The position numbers were made by a program, and so were the translations under genes. Under the pieces are notes generated by a model. The model was given only the letters and a program-made list of their open reading frames with translations. It searched no databases and was not told the DNA's origin. Positions 1 through 9,279 of a stretch of 64,000 nucleotides of DNA are shown here, one piece after another; the stretch's first letter is position 1; each line of letters starts with the position of its first letter. Source of the stretch: Flavobacterium amnicola. GTDB lineage: Bacteria; Bacteroidota; Bacteroidia; Flavobacteriales; Flavobacteriaceae. Where the stretch lies: positions 558,001-622,000 of the forward strand of contig NZ_SBKO01000001.1 in assembly GCF_004122165.1 (NCBI RefSeq). The letters are read 5' to 3'.

Positions 1-1141
1 GATAATATTTATCATCCGTAATATTCATAGCTTCTTCAGTCACCATTAAGGGTTTGAAAGTATCCACCATTACCGCTAATTCTTGGGTTTCTGTTTTTCC
101 AATACTTCTTTCTGCAGCTCCTGGGTGTGGCCCGTGTGGAATTCCAGCAGGATGCAAGGAAATATTTCCTGGACTTACATCGTTTCGGCTCATAAAATCA
201 CCATCAACATAATACAACACTTCATCACTATCGATATTACTATGATTGTAAGGTGCTGGTATTGATTGCGGATGATAATCGTATAAACGAGGTACAAACG
301 AACAAATCACAAAAGCATCCGTTTCGAATGTTTGATGCACTGGAGGCGGTTGGTGAATTCTACCAGTTATCGGTTCAAAGTCATGAATTGACAAAGCATA
401 GGGATAATTAAATCCGTCATAACCAATAACATCAAAGGGATGGGAAGCATAAACCATTTCGAAAATTTCGTCTTTCTTTTTGACTTTGATGACAAATTCT
501 CCGGTTTCATTATATGTTTCTAATTCTTCTGGACGTCGAATATCTCGCTCGCAAAAAGGAGAATGTTCTAATAACTGCCCGAACCAGTTACGGTAACGCT
601 TTGGTGTATAAACCGGACGGTGTGATTCTACGATAAACAATCGGTTATCTTCCGAATCGAAATCGATTTTGTAAATAATCCCGCGAGGGATAACCAAGTA
701 ATCTCCATATTTAAAATCAAGATTTCCGTATATGGTTCTCAATTTACCGGTTCCTTTATGGATGAAAATTACCTCGTCAGAATCGGTATTTTTATAAAAG
801 TAATCGGTTGTTGATTTTCGAGGCGCTGCTAAAGCAATATGACAATCAGAATTGGTCAAAACAATTTTTCGGCTTTCTAAAAAATCATCTTGCGGTGCGA
901 TATCAAACCCTTTTAACTTATAGGATTGGATATTATTTGCTTTGGCAATTTTTGGTGCTACCGAATATTGTTTTCTAATTTCTTTGACCTGTGTTGGTCG
1001 TTGTTCGTGATAGGAATTGGTAGACATACCGTCGAAACCAACCGTTCCGAAAAGTTGTTCATAATACAAGTCTCCGTTTTCCTTACGAAATTGTATATGT
1101 CTTTTGTGTGGAATTTTTCCTAATTTATGATAAAATGGCAT
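1..1141 (-). CDS. hmgA: homogentisate 1,2-dioxygenase, C-terminal end off window
   Basis: Cupin-type, iron-dependent ring-cleaving dioxygenase of phenylalanine/tyrosine breakdown, converting homogentisate to maleylacetoacetate in the cytoplasm. About 380 codons are visible and the 3' end runs off the window at base 1, so only a few residues are probably missing. The ATG at 1141 gives MPFYHKLGKIPHKRH, a normal family N-terminus. Family-like segments are HQPPPVHQTFETDAFVICSF and the late HPAGIPHGPHPGA near residues 328-340. A His and a Glu in the PYNHSNIDSDE segment, with a His of the HPAGIPH loop, are the likely Fe(II) ligands (assigned from known homologues). No promoter with a clear -7 box was found upstream. 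Confidence 0.93.
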   Translation of the reverse strand, partial: MPFYHKLGKIPHKRHIQFRKENGDLYYEQLFGTVGFDGMSTNSYHEQRPTQVKEIRKQYSVAPKIAKANNIQSYKLKGFDIAPQDDFLESRKIVLTNSDCHIALAAPRKSTTDYFYKNTDSDEVIFIHKGTGKLRTIYGNLDFKYGDYLVIPRGIIYKIDFDSEDNRLFIVESHRPVYTPKRYRNWFGQLLEHSPFCERDIRRPEELETYNETGEFVIKVKKKDEIFEMVYASHPFDVIGYDGFNYPYALSIHDFEPITGRIHQPPPVHQTFETDAFVICSFVPRLYDYHPQSIPAPYNHSNIDSDEVLYYVDGDFMSRNDVSPGNISLHPAGIPHGPHPGAAERSIGKTETQELAVMVDTFKPLMVTEEAMNITDDKYY

Positions 1142-1504
1142 TTTCTTTAAGTTTAAAATTTAACATTTAAAAGTTTAAAGTAGCTGACTTAAAACTTTTC
1201 CCTAAAACAAAAAGAAAAATTGCTCACTCAGGATTTCTCTTGATGAGGAATTTTAAATGACTTAATAAACCTTTAAATTGTGGTTTCATATGCAAAATTT
1301 ATTGCTTTTCTGGCCATATGGTATCTCTTTTCTTATTAATGTTTGCTATAGTAAACTTGTTTTTAATGGCGATTTCATAATAACAAATATCGGAAAAATT
1401 TAAATTTTAACCGTGCATCTTGTGAAAAAATTATAAAAGAGAAAAGGCATTAAAAAAATGATTTGTCAAATTTTTAATGCCTTTGCTACTATATTTTGAG
1501 TGTT
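1142..1504. other. intergenic region between hmgA and the permease gene
   Basis: About 360 bases without a credible coding frame. It holds the permease terminator hairpin (listed separately) and presumably the hmgA promoter. I see no exact TAnnTTTG box for hmgA. The rest is AT-rich, with no RNA gene or strong repeat that I can recognise. Confidence 0.6.
1443..1484 (-). terminator. hairpin downstream of the amino-acid permease
   Basis: The inverted repeat AAAGGCATTAAAAA / TTTTTAATGCCTTT lies just after the permease stop codon. On the minus strand it is followed by a T-rich stretch, which fits an intrinsic terminator with an AT-rich upper stem. Confidence 0.65.
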
Positions 1505-2992
1505 TTATTCTTCTTTTCCTTTTTCAGAATTATTTAAAACACTTCTTTTCTTACCGTATAAGAAATAAATTGCTAGTCCGATAGCCAACCAACCTGCTAA
1601 TCGCAACCAGTTTGTCCATCCTAATCCAGCAATCATAGCCAAACATACCCCAACTCCAAGAATTGGAACTACTGGGACGAAAGGCGTTTTAAATTCTCTT
1701 TTCATATCTGGATGTGTTTTTCTTAACACAATTACCGAAATACAAACTAAGATGAATGCAAATAAGGTTCCGATACTTGTCATATCACCCACGATATCAC
1801 CAGGAACAAAAGCAGCAAATAATCCAACAATAACTAGAATCGCAAGATTCGCTTTGTATGGTGTTTTGTATTTTGAATGTAAATCACCGAATGCTTTTGG
1901 CAATAAACCATCTTTACCCATTGAGTAAAAAACACGAGATTGTCCTAATAACATTACTAATATTACAGAAGTAAATCCGAATAAAATAGCAACCGTTACA
2001 AACTGTGCTAACCATTCGTAACCTGGCATTGCCGAAGTAATGGCATTGGCTACTGATGCTTCTTTTCCACCTGTTCTGAAAAATTCAACTGATTCAAGTC
2101 CCGTTAAAACGTGAGCAAAAAGAATATACAAGATCGTACATACCGCTAATGATCCTAAAATACCAATTGGCATATCGCGTTTCGGATTTTTAGTTTCTTG
2201 TGCTGCTGTACTTACGGCATCAAAACCAATAAAGGCAAAAAACACCGTTCCTGCAGCTCCAAGAATACCCCAAATTCCTCCGAAATTATGACCAATTCCA
2301 TGCTCATCTACAAAAACAGATTCTTGTGGGATATACGGCGTATGATTTGTTGGGTTGATAAAATTCCACCCTAAAACAATAATCAAAACGACAATAGAAA
2401 CTTTTACAATAACGATTAAGCTATTTACAAAAGCCGATTCTTGTGTTCCTTTAATTAAAAGCAAACTAATAACTCCAACAATAAATAATGCTGGAAAGTT
2501 AATGATTCCATTCACTCCATCTGCAGAAGTTTGAAATGGAGAGTGGCACCATTCATAAGGAATAGGGCTCACATGAAGTACATTGACCAGTAAATTATTC
2601 AGATACTCACTCCAAGCGATTCCTACTGTTGCGGCTCCTACGGCATATTCAAGAATTAAATCCCATCCAATAATCCAAGCCAACAACTCTCCCATAGTGG
2701 CATACGTGTAGGTATAAGCACTCCCCGCAATTGGAATAGAGGAAGAAAGCTCAGCATAACACAAACCTGCTAATGCACATCCGATAGCTGCAACAATAAA
2801 TCCTATGGTAACAGATGGTCCCGCACTTTGAGCGGCCGCTGTTGCTGTTCTTACAAATAATCCAGCTCCGATAATAGCTCCAATTCCTAGCGCTACCAAT
2901 GACCAAGCGGTTAAAGTTCTTTTTAATCCTTTTTCAGATTCTGACGCTTCAGCAAGTAATAGCGCCATTGATTTTCTTTTCCAAATAGACAT
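1505..2992 (-). CDS. APC-family amino-acid permease
   Basis: Twelve-helix-type inner-membrane amino-acid/polyamine/organocation transporter of 495 aa, a usual family length. The N-terminal cytoplasmic part (MSIWKRKSMALLLAEASESE) leads into the diagnostic first helix with GIGAIIGAGLFV near residues 36-47, the broken helix that binds the substrate alpha-amino and carboxyl groups in APC structures. A second conserved stretch, FFAFIGFDAVSTAAQETKNP, lies in the middle. It resembles the cationic amino-acid transporter-like (CAT/YfnA) branch, but the substrate cannot be read from the sequence. It is monocistronic, with its own -7 box upstream and a hairpin downstream. Its position beside hmgA does not prove that it imports aromatic amino acids. 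Confidence 0.9.
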   Translation of the reverse strand: MSIWKRKSMALLLAEASESEKGLKRTLTAWSLVALGIGAIIGAGLFVRTATAAAQSAGPSVTIGFIVAAIGCALAGLCYAELSSSIPIAGSAYTYTYATMGELLAWIIGWDLILEYAVGAATVGIAWSEYLNNLLVNVLHVSPIPYEWCHSPFQTSADGVNGIINFPALFIVGVISLLLIKGTQESAFVNSLIVIVKVSIVVLIIVLGWNFINPTNHTPYIPQESVFVDEHGIGHNFGGIWGILGAAGTVFFAFIGFDAVSTAAQETKNPKRDMPIGILGSLAVCTILYILFAHVLTGLESVEFFRTGGKEASVANAITSAMPGYEWLAQFVTVAILFGFTSVILVMLLGQSRVFYSMGKDGLLPKAFGDLHSKYKTPYKANLAILVIVGLFAAFVPGDIVGDMTSIGTLFAFILVCISVIVLRKTHPDMKREFKTPFVPVVPILGVGVCLAMIAGLGWTNWLRLAGWLAIGLAIYFLYGKKRSVLNNSEKGKEE

Positions 2993-3019
2993 AAAATAAA
3001 TGTTTGGTTTTTAGTGTCC

Positions 3020-3027
3020 CAAAAATA
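3020..3027 (-). promoter_or_regulatory. -7 box for the APC permease
   Basis: Read on the minus strand this is TATTTTTG, an exact match to the Bacteroidota -7 consensus TAnnTTTG, about 28 bases before the ATG. No clear TTG -33 element sits at the usual spacing. Confidence 0.5.
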
Positions 3028-3094
3028 GGTTTTTTTAGTTTGAAAAAAACATATTTGTAAAATTTTATGAAATGTACTGTTTGTTTCTAAAAAA

Positions 3095-5347
3095 TTAGAA
3101 CCAAAAACCTACGGTAAACCAGGTATAATGTTTTTTCACTTCGGGCGACCAAGTGTGTTTGATTTCGATAGGTCCGATGAGAGTTTCCAAACCATAACCA
3201 ATAGCATATCCTTCAAAAGTAGGATTCGATATCCATTCTTTACTGTCGAATATTTTATAACCTGCATTGGCATAATTGGCTGAAAAATTAAGATGATTTT
3301 TTTTCAAAAATTCATAATTTATGGTAGCCCCCGCTTTGACATAACTATCTCCTGAGAGGGTTAAAAAGTCATAACCATAAAAGGGTTTAAAGTTGTCAAA
3401 CTTTTGAAATCCATAGCCTCCCAAAACAAAATCGAAAGAATGGTTCGTGTTTTCTCCGATCGTAAAACCACCTTCGCTTTGTATTTTTATAGCTACTTTC
3501 TTAAATATTTTTTGAACAATCGCTCCTTCCGCTTTTAAAATGGTAAGATTACTGAAGTCGTTGTTGTAATCGGATGAATTTATAACCGATTGAAAATCGC
3601 CAAAAAAGCTCCACCCTTTGGTTGGGAAATACTTATTGTTGAACGAATCAAATTTTAAAAATCCTACTGCAGACAAATAGTGACTGTTCTCTAAATAAGG
3701 AATTATAATATTTGTATTTCTTGAAGTTATTTTTAGAAATTGATGCTCTACACCTGCTCCTATTAAGAATTTTTGCGCAAAAATAGTCTGCACATACGCT
3801 TGATTTTTAGCTGAATTGTAATTGATCTCTAATTTATCGAGTTTTAATTGTGTTTTTAAGGCATTTCCTTTAAAATCAACATCTCCTGTTCTGTCAAATT
3901 GATTAAAGGTTGATTTCACACCAAAACTCCAATGGTAGCCATTATCGTAGTAATAATCTAAATTATATCTGAAATTGTCTCCAATTATTGTATTAAAAGA
4001 AATTACATCATTATCAAAAACTAAATTTTTCTTGGTGATATTTACTAAAGCAGAAGACTTAAACAATTCATCATAATGTACTCCTAATTTCAAATAGGTT
4101 TTCACTTGATTTTCTTTTACATTCACTTGCAGAATATCATTTTGCCCTTCTTCTACTAAACTGTAATTGATAGCACTAAAATTTTGAGTGGCATTCAAGT
4201 TATTAATACCGCTATGTAAATCATTGTAGCTTATTTTGTTCCCTTCTTTAAATCGCAATTTCCCCAACACATAGGACCTTGTATAATGCGGAATCTTATT
4301 GATATCAATTCTTTTGATGTATAAACTATCTTGTTTTTTTCTATTTATAACAGGCGGTTTATAACTAGAACTGTATTTTAAAAATTCATTTTCAAAAGCC
4401 ATTCCTGCAATTTCACCTCTTTTAATAATTTCTTTTCCTTTATCGAACGAAATAACCGAAAATCCTTTAATATCGGGTTTAATATAAATAGTGGTGAGTT
4501 TCTTTTTTTCCTTCATCTTTTCTAACATTTGATAGTTAGACATTTGAGCAAAAATTCCCGTTATCCCATTTATTTTATCATTCTTTTTAAGATCATCCTG
4601 TACATCAACCCCAATTATGATGTCGGCACCCATTTTTAGTACCTCTTCCACAGGATAATTGTTTGTAATCCCGCCATCTAAATAATGTTTGTCATCGATT
4701 TCTACTGGAGAAAAAAGAGAGGGGAAAGCACTACTGGCTTGAATAACTAAGGGAAGAGAGCCTTCTTTAAAAATTTTCTCCTCACCCGTTTCCAAATTCG
4801 TAGCTACACACAAAAACGGAATACTTAATTTACTAAAATCACGAATATGCCTTTGATTATGGGTAAGTTTACTCAACAAATTGTAGTTGTACAATCCTTT
4901 TGAATAGGCTTTTGGAACCGCTACTTTTAGTTTTTGAAAAGGCAAGGTGAGCGCATAAACTTCATCATTACGTTTTTCGTAAAACGTTTTGTTATTTCTA
5001 GGTACAAAATCTTGAATAAGTTCATCGAAATTGGTGCCACTAAAAATGGAATCCAATTCATTAGCCGAATAACCACAAGCATATAAACCTCCGATTACCG
5101 CTCCCATACTGGTTCCGCCAATATAATCAATCTTGATTCCGGCTTTTTCAATTTCTTTCAAAACGCCAATATGTGCAAATCCTTTCGCACCACCACCACT
5201 TAACACCAATCCTATTTTTGGTTTTTTAATTGTGTCTTGGGAGAAAGAAGAAAGAGAAAAGAGAAAAGAGACAAGAAACAATAGCTTGCTAACTAGACTG
5301 CTTTTGATTTTTGACTTTTGACTTTTGCCATTTGCCTGAATTTTCAT
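3095..5347 (-). CDS. patatin-like phospholipase with POTRA and outer-membrane beta-barrel
   Basis: A surface or periplasmic lipolytic enzyme fused to an outer-membrane barrel, the architecture of type Vd (PlpD-like) autotransporters. With the ATG at 5347 (750 aa) there is a hydrophobic signal segment at residues 18-36. The patatin domain follows, with oxyanion loop SGGGAKG (50-56), nucleophile Ser80 in GTSMG and Asp224 in LDGG. A POTRA-like segment lies near 350-420. The barrel ends in WFTVGFWF, with the terminal aromatic typical of outer-membrane proteins. The reading frame is open up to 5398, but that would overlap uvrC by about 50 bases, so I chose 5347, one base after the uvrC stop. Residues 5-16 (lysine/serine-rich) are encoded by a short sequence repeat. 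Co-transcription with uvrC is likely. Confidence 0.88.
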   Translation of the reverse strand: MKIQANGKSQKSKIKSSLVSKLLFLVSFLFSLSSFSQDTIKKPKIGLVLSGGGAKGFAHIGVLKEIEKAGIKIDYIGGTSMGAVIGGLYACGYSANELDSIFSGTNFDELIQDFVPRNNKTFYEKRNDEVYALTLPFQKLKVAVPKAYSKGLYNYNLLSKLTHNQRHIRDFSKLSIPFLCVATNLETGEEKIFKEGSLPLVIQASSAFPSLFSPVEIDDKHYLDGGITNNYPVEEVLKMGADIIIGVDVQDDLKKNDKINGITGIFAQMSNYQMLEKMKEKKKLTTIYIKPDIKGFSVISFDKGKEIIKRGEIAGMAFENEFLKYSSSYKPPVINRKKQDSLYIKRIDINKIPHYTRSYVLGKLRFKEGNKISYNDLHSGINNLNATQNFSAINYSLVEEGQNDILQVNVKENQVKTYLKLGVHYDELFKSSALVNITKKNLVFDNDVISFNTIIGDNFRYNLDYYYDNGYHWSFGVKSTFNQFDRTGDVDFKGNALKTQLKLDKLEINYNSAKNQAYVQTIFAQKFLIGAGVEHQFLKITSRNTNIIIPYLENSHYLSAVGFLKFDSFNNKYFPTKGWSFFGDFQSVINSSDYNNDFSNLTILKAEGAIVQKIFKKVAIKIQSEGGFTIGENTNHSFDFVLGGYGFQKFDNFKPFYGYDFLTLSGDSYVKAGATINYEFLKKNHLNFSANYANAGYKIFDSKEWISNPTFEGYAIGYGLETLIGPIEIKHTWSPEVKKHYTWFTVGFWF
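5301..5336. repeat. short 'gacttttgac' word repeat inside the start of the patatin gene
   Basis: The run contains the word TTTTGA(C) several times in a row (TTTTGATTTTTGAC, TTTTGAC, TTTTGCC, TTTGCC). It resembles other word-like repeats in the gaps of this window and encodes the basic n-region before the signal peptide (KSQKSKIKS). Confidence 0.5.
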
Positions 5348-5348
5348 A

Positions 5349-7142
5349 TTAAAGATTTGTTTTGTAAAATTCGGAAATTTTTTTGGCTTTTGATACACCT
5401 ACAACGTCAGAAATTTCTTTTTCTGACGCTTCTTTTATTCTTTTGACACTTTTAAAGTGTTTTATTAATATTTCCATCGTTTTTTCACCAATGCCAGGTA
5501 TACTTTCTAAAGAAGAATTGAGTGCCGATTTACTGCGTTTATCGCGATGGAATGTAATTCCGAAACGATGTGCTTCATTTCGTAAATGCTGAATAATTTT
5601 TAAAGTTTCCGATTTTTTATCCAAATACAGCGGAATGGAATCGCCAGGATAGAATAACTCTTCCAATCGCTTGGCTATACCAATGATGGCAATTTTTCCT
5701 CGAAGCTCTAAATCGTCTAAACTTTTCAAAGCGGAAGAAAGCTGTCCTTTTCCACCATCGATAATAATTAAATTGGGTAACGATTGATTTTCTTCCAACA
5801 TGCGTTTGTATCTTCTATACACTACTTCTTCCATCGAAGCAAAGTCATTCGGACCTTCTACCGTTTTAATGTTGAAATGACGGTAATCCTTTTTACTTGG
5901 TTTTCCATCTTTAAACACCACACATGCCGAAACTGGATTCGTTCCTTGAATATTGGAATTGTCAAAACATTCGATATGACGTGGCTCGACTGAAAGTCGC
6001 AAATCCTTTTGCATTTGTGCCATAATTCGGTTGGTATGTCGGTCCGGATCTACAATTTGAATTTGTTTTAATTGATCCAAACGATAATACTTGGCATTGC
6101 GCTGCGAAAGCTCTAATATTTGTTTTTTGTCGCCCAATTGCGGAACGGTTACTTTAATTTTCTCGCCGAAATCCAATTCAAAAGGCAAAATAATTTCTTT
6201 CGAATTCAAATGGAAGCGCTCGCGGAGTTCTACTACAGCCAATTCTAACAATTCTTCGTCTGATTCTTCTAATTTTTTCTTCAGTTCTAAGGTATGCGAA
6301 CGCACAATCGCTCCATGCGAAATTTGGAGAAAATTGACATAGGCCATCGTTTCATCAGAAACAATAGAAAACACATCAATATTGGATATTTTCGGATTTA
6401 AAATCGTAGAACGCGCTTGGTAATTTTCAAGTACTTCTATTTTTTCTTTAATCTTTTGAGCGGCTTCAAACTGCATGTCCGAAGCCAAATCGGTCATTAG
6501 TCTTTTGAAATCTTTCAAACTTTCTTTGAAGTTTCCTTTTAAAATTTCACGAATCGCATTGATTTGATGCTGGTATTGTTCTTGGGTTTCGAATCCTTCG
6601 CAAGCCCCTTTACAATTTCCGATATGGTATTCTAAGCATACTTTGTATTTTCCAGCAACAACATTATTCCGACTCAAATCGAAAGTACAAGTGCGCAGTG
6701 GATACAATTCTTTAATCAAATCCAAAATGGTATGTACCGTTTTAAAACTGGTATAAGGACCAAAGTATTCGGAACCATCTTTTATCATTTTTCGAGTCGA
6801 AAAAACACGTGGAAAAGCTTCGTTTTTAATGCAAATCCACGGATAGGTTTTATCGTCGCGTAACAAGACATTATAACGAGGTTGCAGTTTTTTGATTAAA
6901 TTGTTTTCCAACAATAAAGCATCGGTTTCTGTTGGAACTACGATGTGTTTGATTTCTACAATTTTTTTGACTAAAACATTCGTTTTGGCCGTATCGTGGA
7001 CTTTGTTAAAATAGGAAGCGACTCTTTTTTTTAAATTTTTGGCTTTTCCCACATATAAAATCTTTCCTTCTTTATCATAATACTGGTAGACCCCGGGACT
7101 ATCGGGTAAGGTTTGTATTTGAAGTTCAAGAGGTGTGGGCAT
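5349..7142 (-). CDS. uvrC: excinuclease ABC subunit C
   Basis: Nucleotide-excision-repair nuclease that cuts both sides of a lesion marked by UvrA/UvrB. Domains in order: GIY-YIG (SPGVYQYYDKEGKILYVGKA, residues about 11-30), a UVR motif (FEAAQKIKEKIEVLENY, about 220-235), the RNase H-like nuclease domain (HIECFDNSNIQG) and a C-terminal helix-hairpin-helix (SIPGIGEKTMEILIKHF). At 597 aa it has normal length. The frame is open to an ATG at 7160, but a good -7 box lies at 7162-7169 and puts the transcript start near 7155, so the second ATG (7142, MPTPLELQIQTLPD) is taken as the start. The patatin gene follows after one base. Confidence 0.96.
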   Translation of the reverse strand: MPTPLELQIQTLPDSPGVYQYYDKEGKILYVGKAKNLKKRVASYFNKVHDTAKTNVLVKKIVEIKHIVVPTETDALLLENNLIKKLQPRYNVLLRDDKTYPWICIKNEAFPRVFSTRKMIKDGSEYFGPYTSFKTVHTILDLIKELYPLRTCTFDLSRNNVVAGKYKVCLEYHIGNCKGACEGFETQEQYQHQINAIREILKGNFKESLKDFKRLMTDLASDMQFEAAQKIKEKIEVLENYQARSTILNPKISNIDVFSIVSDETMAYVNFLQISHGAIVRSHTLELKKKLEESDEELLELAVVELRERFHLNSKEIILPFELDFGEKIKVTVPQLGDKKQILELSQRNAKYYRLDQLKQIQIVDPDRHTNRIMAQMQKDLRLSVEPRHIECFDNSNIQGTNPVSACVVFKDGKPSKKDYRHFNIKTVEGPNDFASMEEVVYRRYKRMLEENQSLPNLIIIDGGKGQLSSALKSLDDLELRGKIAIIGIAKRLEELFYPGDSIPLYLDKKSETLKIIQHLRNEAHRFGITFHRDKRSKSALNSSLESIPGIGEKTMEILIKHFKSVKRIKEASEKEISDVVGVSKAKKISEFYKTNL

Positions 7143-7161
7143 TATTCTTTTATTGTGCATT

Positions 7162-7194
7162 CAAATTTACAAATTCAATCGATATGTTTCTCAA
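7162..7194 (-). promoter_or_regulatory. uvrC promoter
   Basis: On the minus strand there is TTG (7192-7194), a 22-base spacer and TAAATTTG (7162-7169), matching the flavobacterial -33/-7 consensus TTG-N17-23-TAnnTTTG. It rules out the upstream ATG at 7160 as the uvrC start. Confidence 0.65.
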
Positions 7195-7230
7195 CTAACA
7201 TTTATCATATTTTATCCTATTCCAAACCAA

Positions 7231-7238
7231 TACTTTTG
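7231..7238 (+). promoter_or_regulatory. -7 box for the decarboxylase gene
   Basis: TACTTTTG matches TAnnTTTG and lies 18 bases before the ATG at 7256, which gives a very short leader. No clear -33 TTG is present. Confidence 0.5.
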
Positions 7239-7255
7239 ACCCAAATTGCACAACC

Positions 7256-8500
7256 ATGATTACTTGGAAAAAATTAAGTCAAGAAGAACGTCAAGAACGT
7301 ATTGAAAAAGCACTTTTAGAAAATGTCAACTTTGCCCATGATGCTTCTTTGGGATATCCAGCTTCTAAACTAGATACTAAAGTTTTTTATAGTGATGCCC
7401 CATTCCTTAAAGATGCACCCACTTTAAAAACCTATGTAGCCAATCCGAATCATATTGGTTGCCACACTATTGGTTCCTCCGAAAAAGCTTTTAGTGGTAC
7501 ACAAGAAATAGAACGCGAAGTGCTTAAAGTTTTGGCGGAAGATATTTTTAAAGCCGAAACAGGGAGTTATGATGGTTATATTGCTCCTGGTGGTACCGAA
7601 GCGAATATTCAGGCCATTTGGATGTATCGCAATTTGTTTCTGCATGATTATAAAGCCTTAGTCTCTGAAATTGCCATCATTGCTTCCGAAGATACCCACT
7701 ATTCCATTCCGAAAGCCGCTAATTTATTGCTATTGGATCGAATTTCAGTTCCAGTTGATTTTGAAACTCGAAAAATTATTACATCAGAATTAGAGAAATT
7801 AATTGCAGATGCCAAACAAATAGGTAAAAAGTATTTTATTGTCGTTTCCAATATGGGCACTACTATGTTTGGTGCGGTAGATGATCCTGAAGATTATATT
7901 ACTGTATTAGAAAAACACCAACTCAATTATAAATTACATATAGATGCCGCATATGGCGGATTTGTGTATCCGTTTAGCAATAAAAAGAGTACTATTAATT
8001 TTAGCCATCCCCAAATCAGTTCGATAACAATTGATGCGCATAAAATGCTGCAAGCACCTTATGGCACAGGTGTTTTTATTTGCAGAAAAGGATTAATTGA
8101 AAATGTTTTGACGAAAGAAGCCGAATATGTCGAAGGCATGGATTTGACACTTTGTGGCAGTCGAAGTGGTTCTAATGCAGTAGCCGTTTGGATGATTTTG
8201 TTTACCTACGGTCCATTTGGTTGGTTCGAAAAAATAAGTGTATTACAAATGCGAACCCAGTGGTTGTGCGAACAATTGGATGCTTTACACATTCGGTATT
8301 TTAGGGAGCCCAATATGAACATCGTAACCATACAATCCCAATATATTTCAAAAAATTTGGAAGAAAAATACGATTTGGTTCCGCAAAAACATGATGAAAG
8401 CAATAAATGGTACAAAATTGTGATTATGGACCACGTAGAAGTCGATCATTTGAGTACTTTTATAGTCGATTTAAAGAAAAACCTACATGTTAAAAGCTGA
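7256..8500 (+). CDS. PLP-dependent decarboxylase (group II / aspartate aminotransferase fold)
   Basis: Pyridoxal-phosphate enzyme of 414 aa resembling group II amino-acid decarboxylases (glutamate/tyrosine/aspartate type). The cofactor lysine is very probably Lys263 in DAHKM. The preceding HIDAAYGGF segment carries the Asp that pairs with the PLP pyridine nitrogen. GYDGYIAPGGTEANIQA-like sequence near residues 105-120 (SYDGYIAPGGTEA) is the phosphate/cofactor loop with the conserved GGTEAN. The substrate amino acid cannot be assigned from this. The stop overlaps the start of the 5-formyl-THF cyclo-ligase gene by 14 bases, so the two are probably one transcript, although no biochemical link is evident. 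Confidence 0.85.
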   Translation: MITWKKLSQEERQERIEKALLENVNFAHDASLGYPASKLDTKVFYSDAPFLKDAPTLKTYVANPNHIGCHTIGSSEKAFSGTQEIEREVLKVLAEDIFKAETGSYDGYIAPGGTEANIQAIWMYRNLFLHDYKALVSEIAIIASEDTHYSIPKAANLLLLDRISVPVDFETRKIITSELEKLIADAKQIGKKYFIVVSNMGTTMFGAVDDPEDYITVLEKHQLNYKLHIDAAYGGFVYPFSNKKSTINFSHPQISSITIDAHKMLQAPYGTGVFICRKGLIENVLTKEAEYVEGMDLTLCGSRSGSNAVAVWMILFTYGPFGWFEKISVLQMRTQWLCEQLDALHIRYFREPNMNIVTIQSQYISKNLEEKYDLVPQKHDESNKWYKIVIMDHVEVDHLSTFIVDLKKNLHVKS

Positions 8501-9050
8501 TTTACGAACCAAATACAAAGCCTTACGAAAACCTCTTACTTTTGATGAAATCATGAACGACAGTTTGGCCATTGCCAACAATTGTTTGTATTTACCTGTT
8601 TGGGACAAAACCTATTTCCATTTGTTTTTACCAATTGAGGCGCAAAAAGAAGTCAACACCGAATTTTTATTGCAAATTTTAGCTGGGAGAGACAAAGAAG
8701 TAGTGGTTTCGAAATCGGATTTTGAAACTGGTTCTATGACGCATTATTTATTAACAGACAATACCAAATTAAAAGTCAACAATTACGGAATTCCGGAACC
8801 TGTTGATGGATTGGAAGTACCCGCCCATAAAATTGATGTGGTTTTTGTGCCATTGTTGGCTTACGATAAAAAAGGCAATCGTGTGGGATATGGAAAAGGG
8901 TTTTATGATCGGTTTTTAAGTGAATGCAAACCCGATGTTATTAAAATTGGTTTGTCGTATTTTGATCCTGAAGAAAGAATTTCCGATCTAACGGAACACG
9001 ATGTAAAATTGAATTTTTGTGTAACGCCTGAAGGAGAGATTCAATTTTAG
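8487..9050 (+). CDS. 5-formyltetrahydrofolate cyclo-ligase
   Basis: Converts 5-formyl-THF to 5,10-methenyl-THF with ATP, recycling the folate by-product of serine hydroxymethyltransferase. The protein is 187 aa, as expected. The family signature is in the C-terminal third: VVFVPLLAYDKKGNRVGYGKGFYDRFL, where GYGKGFYDRF is the ATP/phosphate-binding motif. It starts inside the last codons of the decarboxylase gene (ATG in GTTAAA context, MLKADLRTKYK), suggesting translational coupling. Family symbols are fau/ygfA in other bacteria. Confidence 0.93.
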   Translation: MLKADLRTKYKALRKPLTFDEIMNDSLAIANNCLYLPVWDKTYFHLFLPIEAQKEVNTEFLLQILAGRDKEVVVSKSDFETGSMTHYLLTDNTKLKVNNYGIPEPVDGLEVPAHKIDVVFVPLLAYDKKGNRVGYGKGFYDRFLSECKPDVIKIGLSYFDPEERISDLTEHDVKLNFCVTPEGEIQF

Positions 9051-9081
9051 TTTATATTCGCAAACCAAATACCCTTAACCT

Positions 9082-9279
9082 ATGAAAAATATATTTTTAT
9101 CCCGTATTTCACTTGCGGTACTGTTTCTTTTAGCAGCAACTACACTAACAAATTGCGTACATGTGCACGATACCCGAAAAACGGTGGTGGTCAAACAAAA
9201 GCCGCTTCCACCGGGACAAGCCAAAAAGATTTATGGCGATAAGAGTGCTAAAAAACACGCTCCAGGACATAACAAATAA
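9082..9279 (+). CDS. small lipoprotein with PPGQAKK...APGHNK tail
   Basis: A 65-aa protein with a signal peptide and lipobox LTNC (Cys about residue 25), so it should be lipidated and periplasm-facing. The mature part is only about 40 residues, basic, with the pattern PLPPGQAKKIYGDKSAKKHAPGHNK. I recognise this tail as recurring in small flavobacterial lipoproteins, some of which carry doubtful names such as quinol oxidase subunit 4. Nothing in the sequence supports an enzyme function. A near-consensus -7 box (TATATTCG) lies at 9053-9060, and a strong terminator follows the stop. Confidence 0.8.
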   Translation: MKNIFLSRISLAVLFLLAATTLTNCVHVHDTRKTVVVKQKPLPPGQAKKIYGDKSAKKHAPGHNK

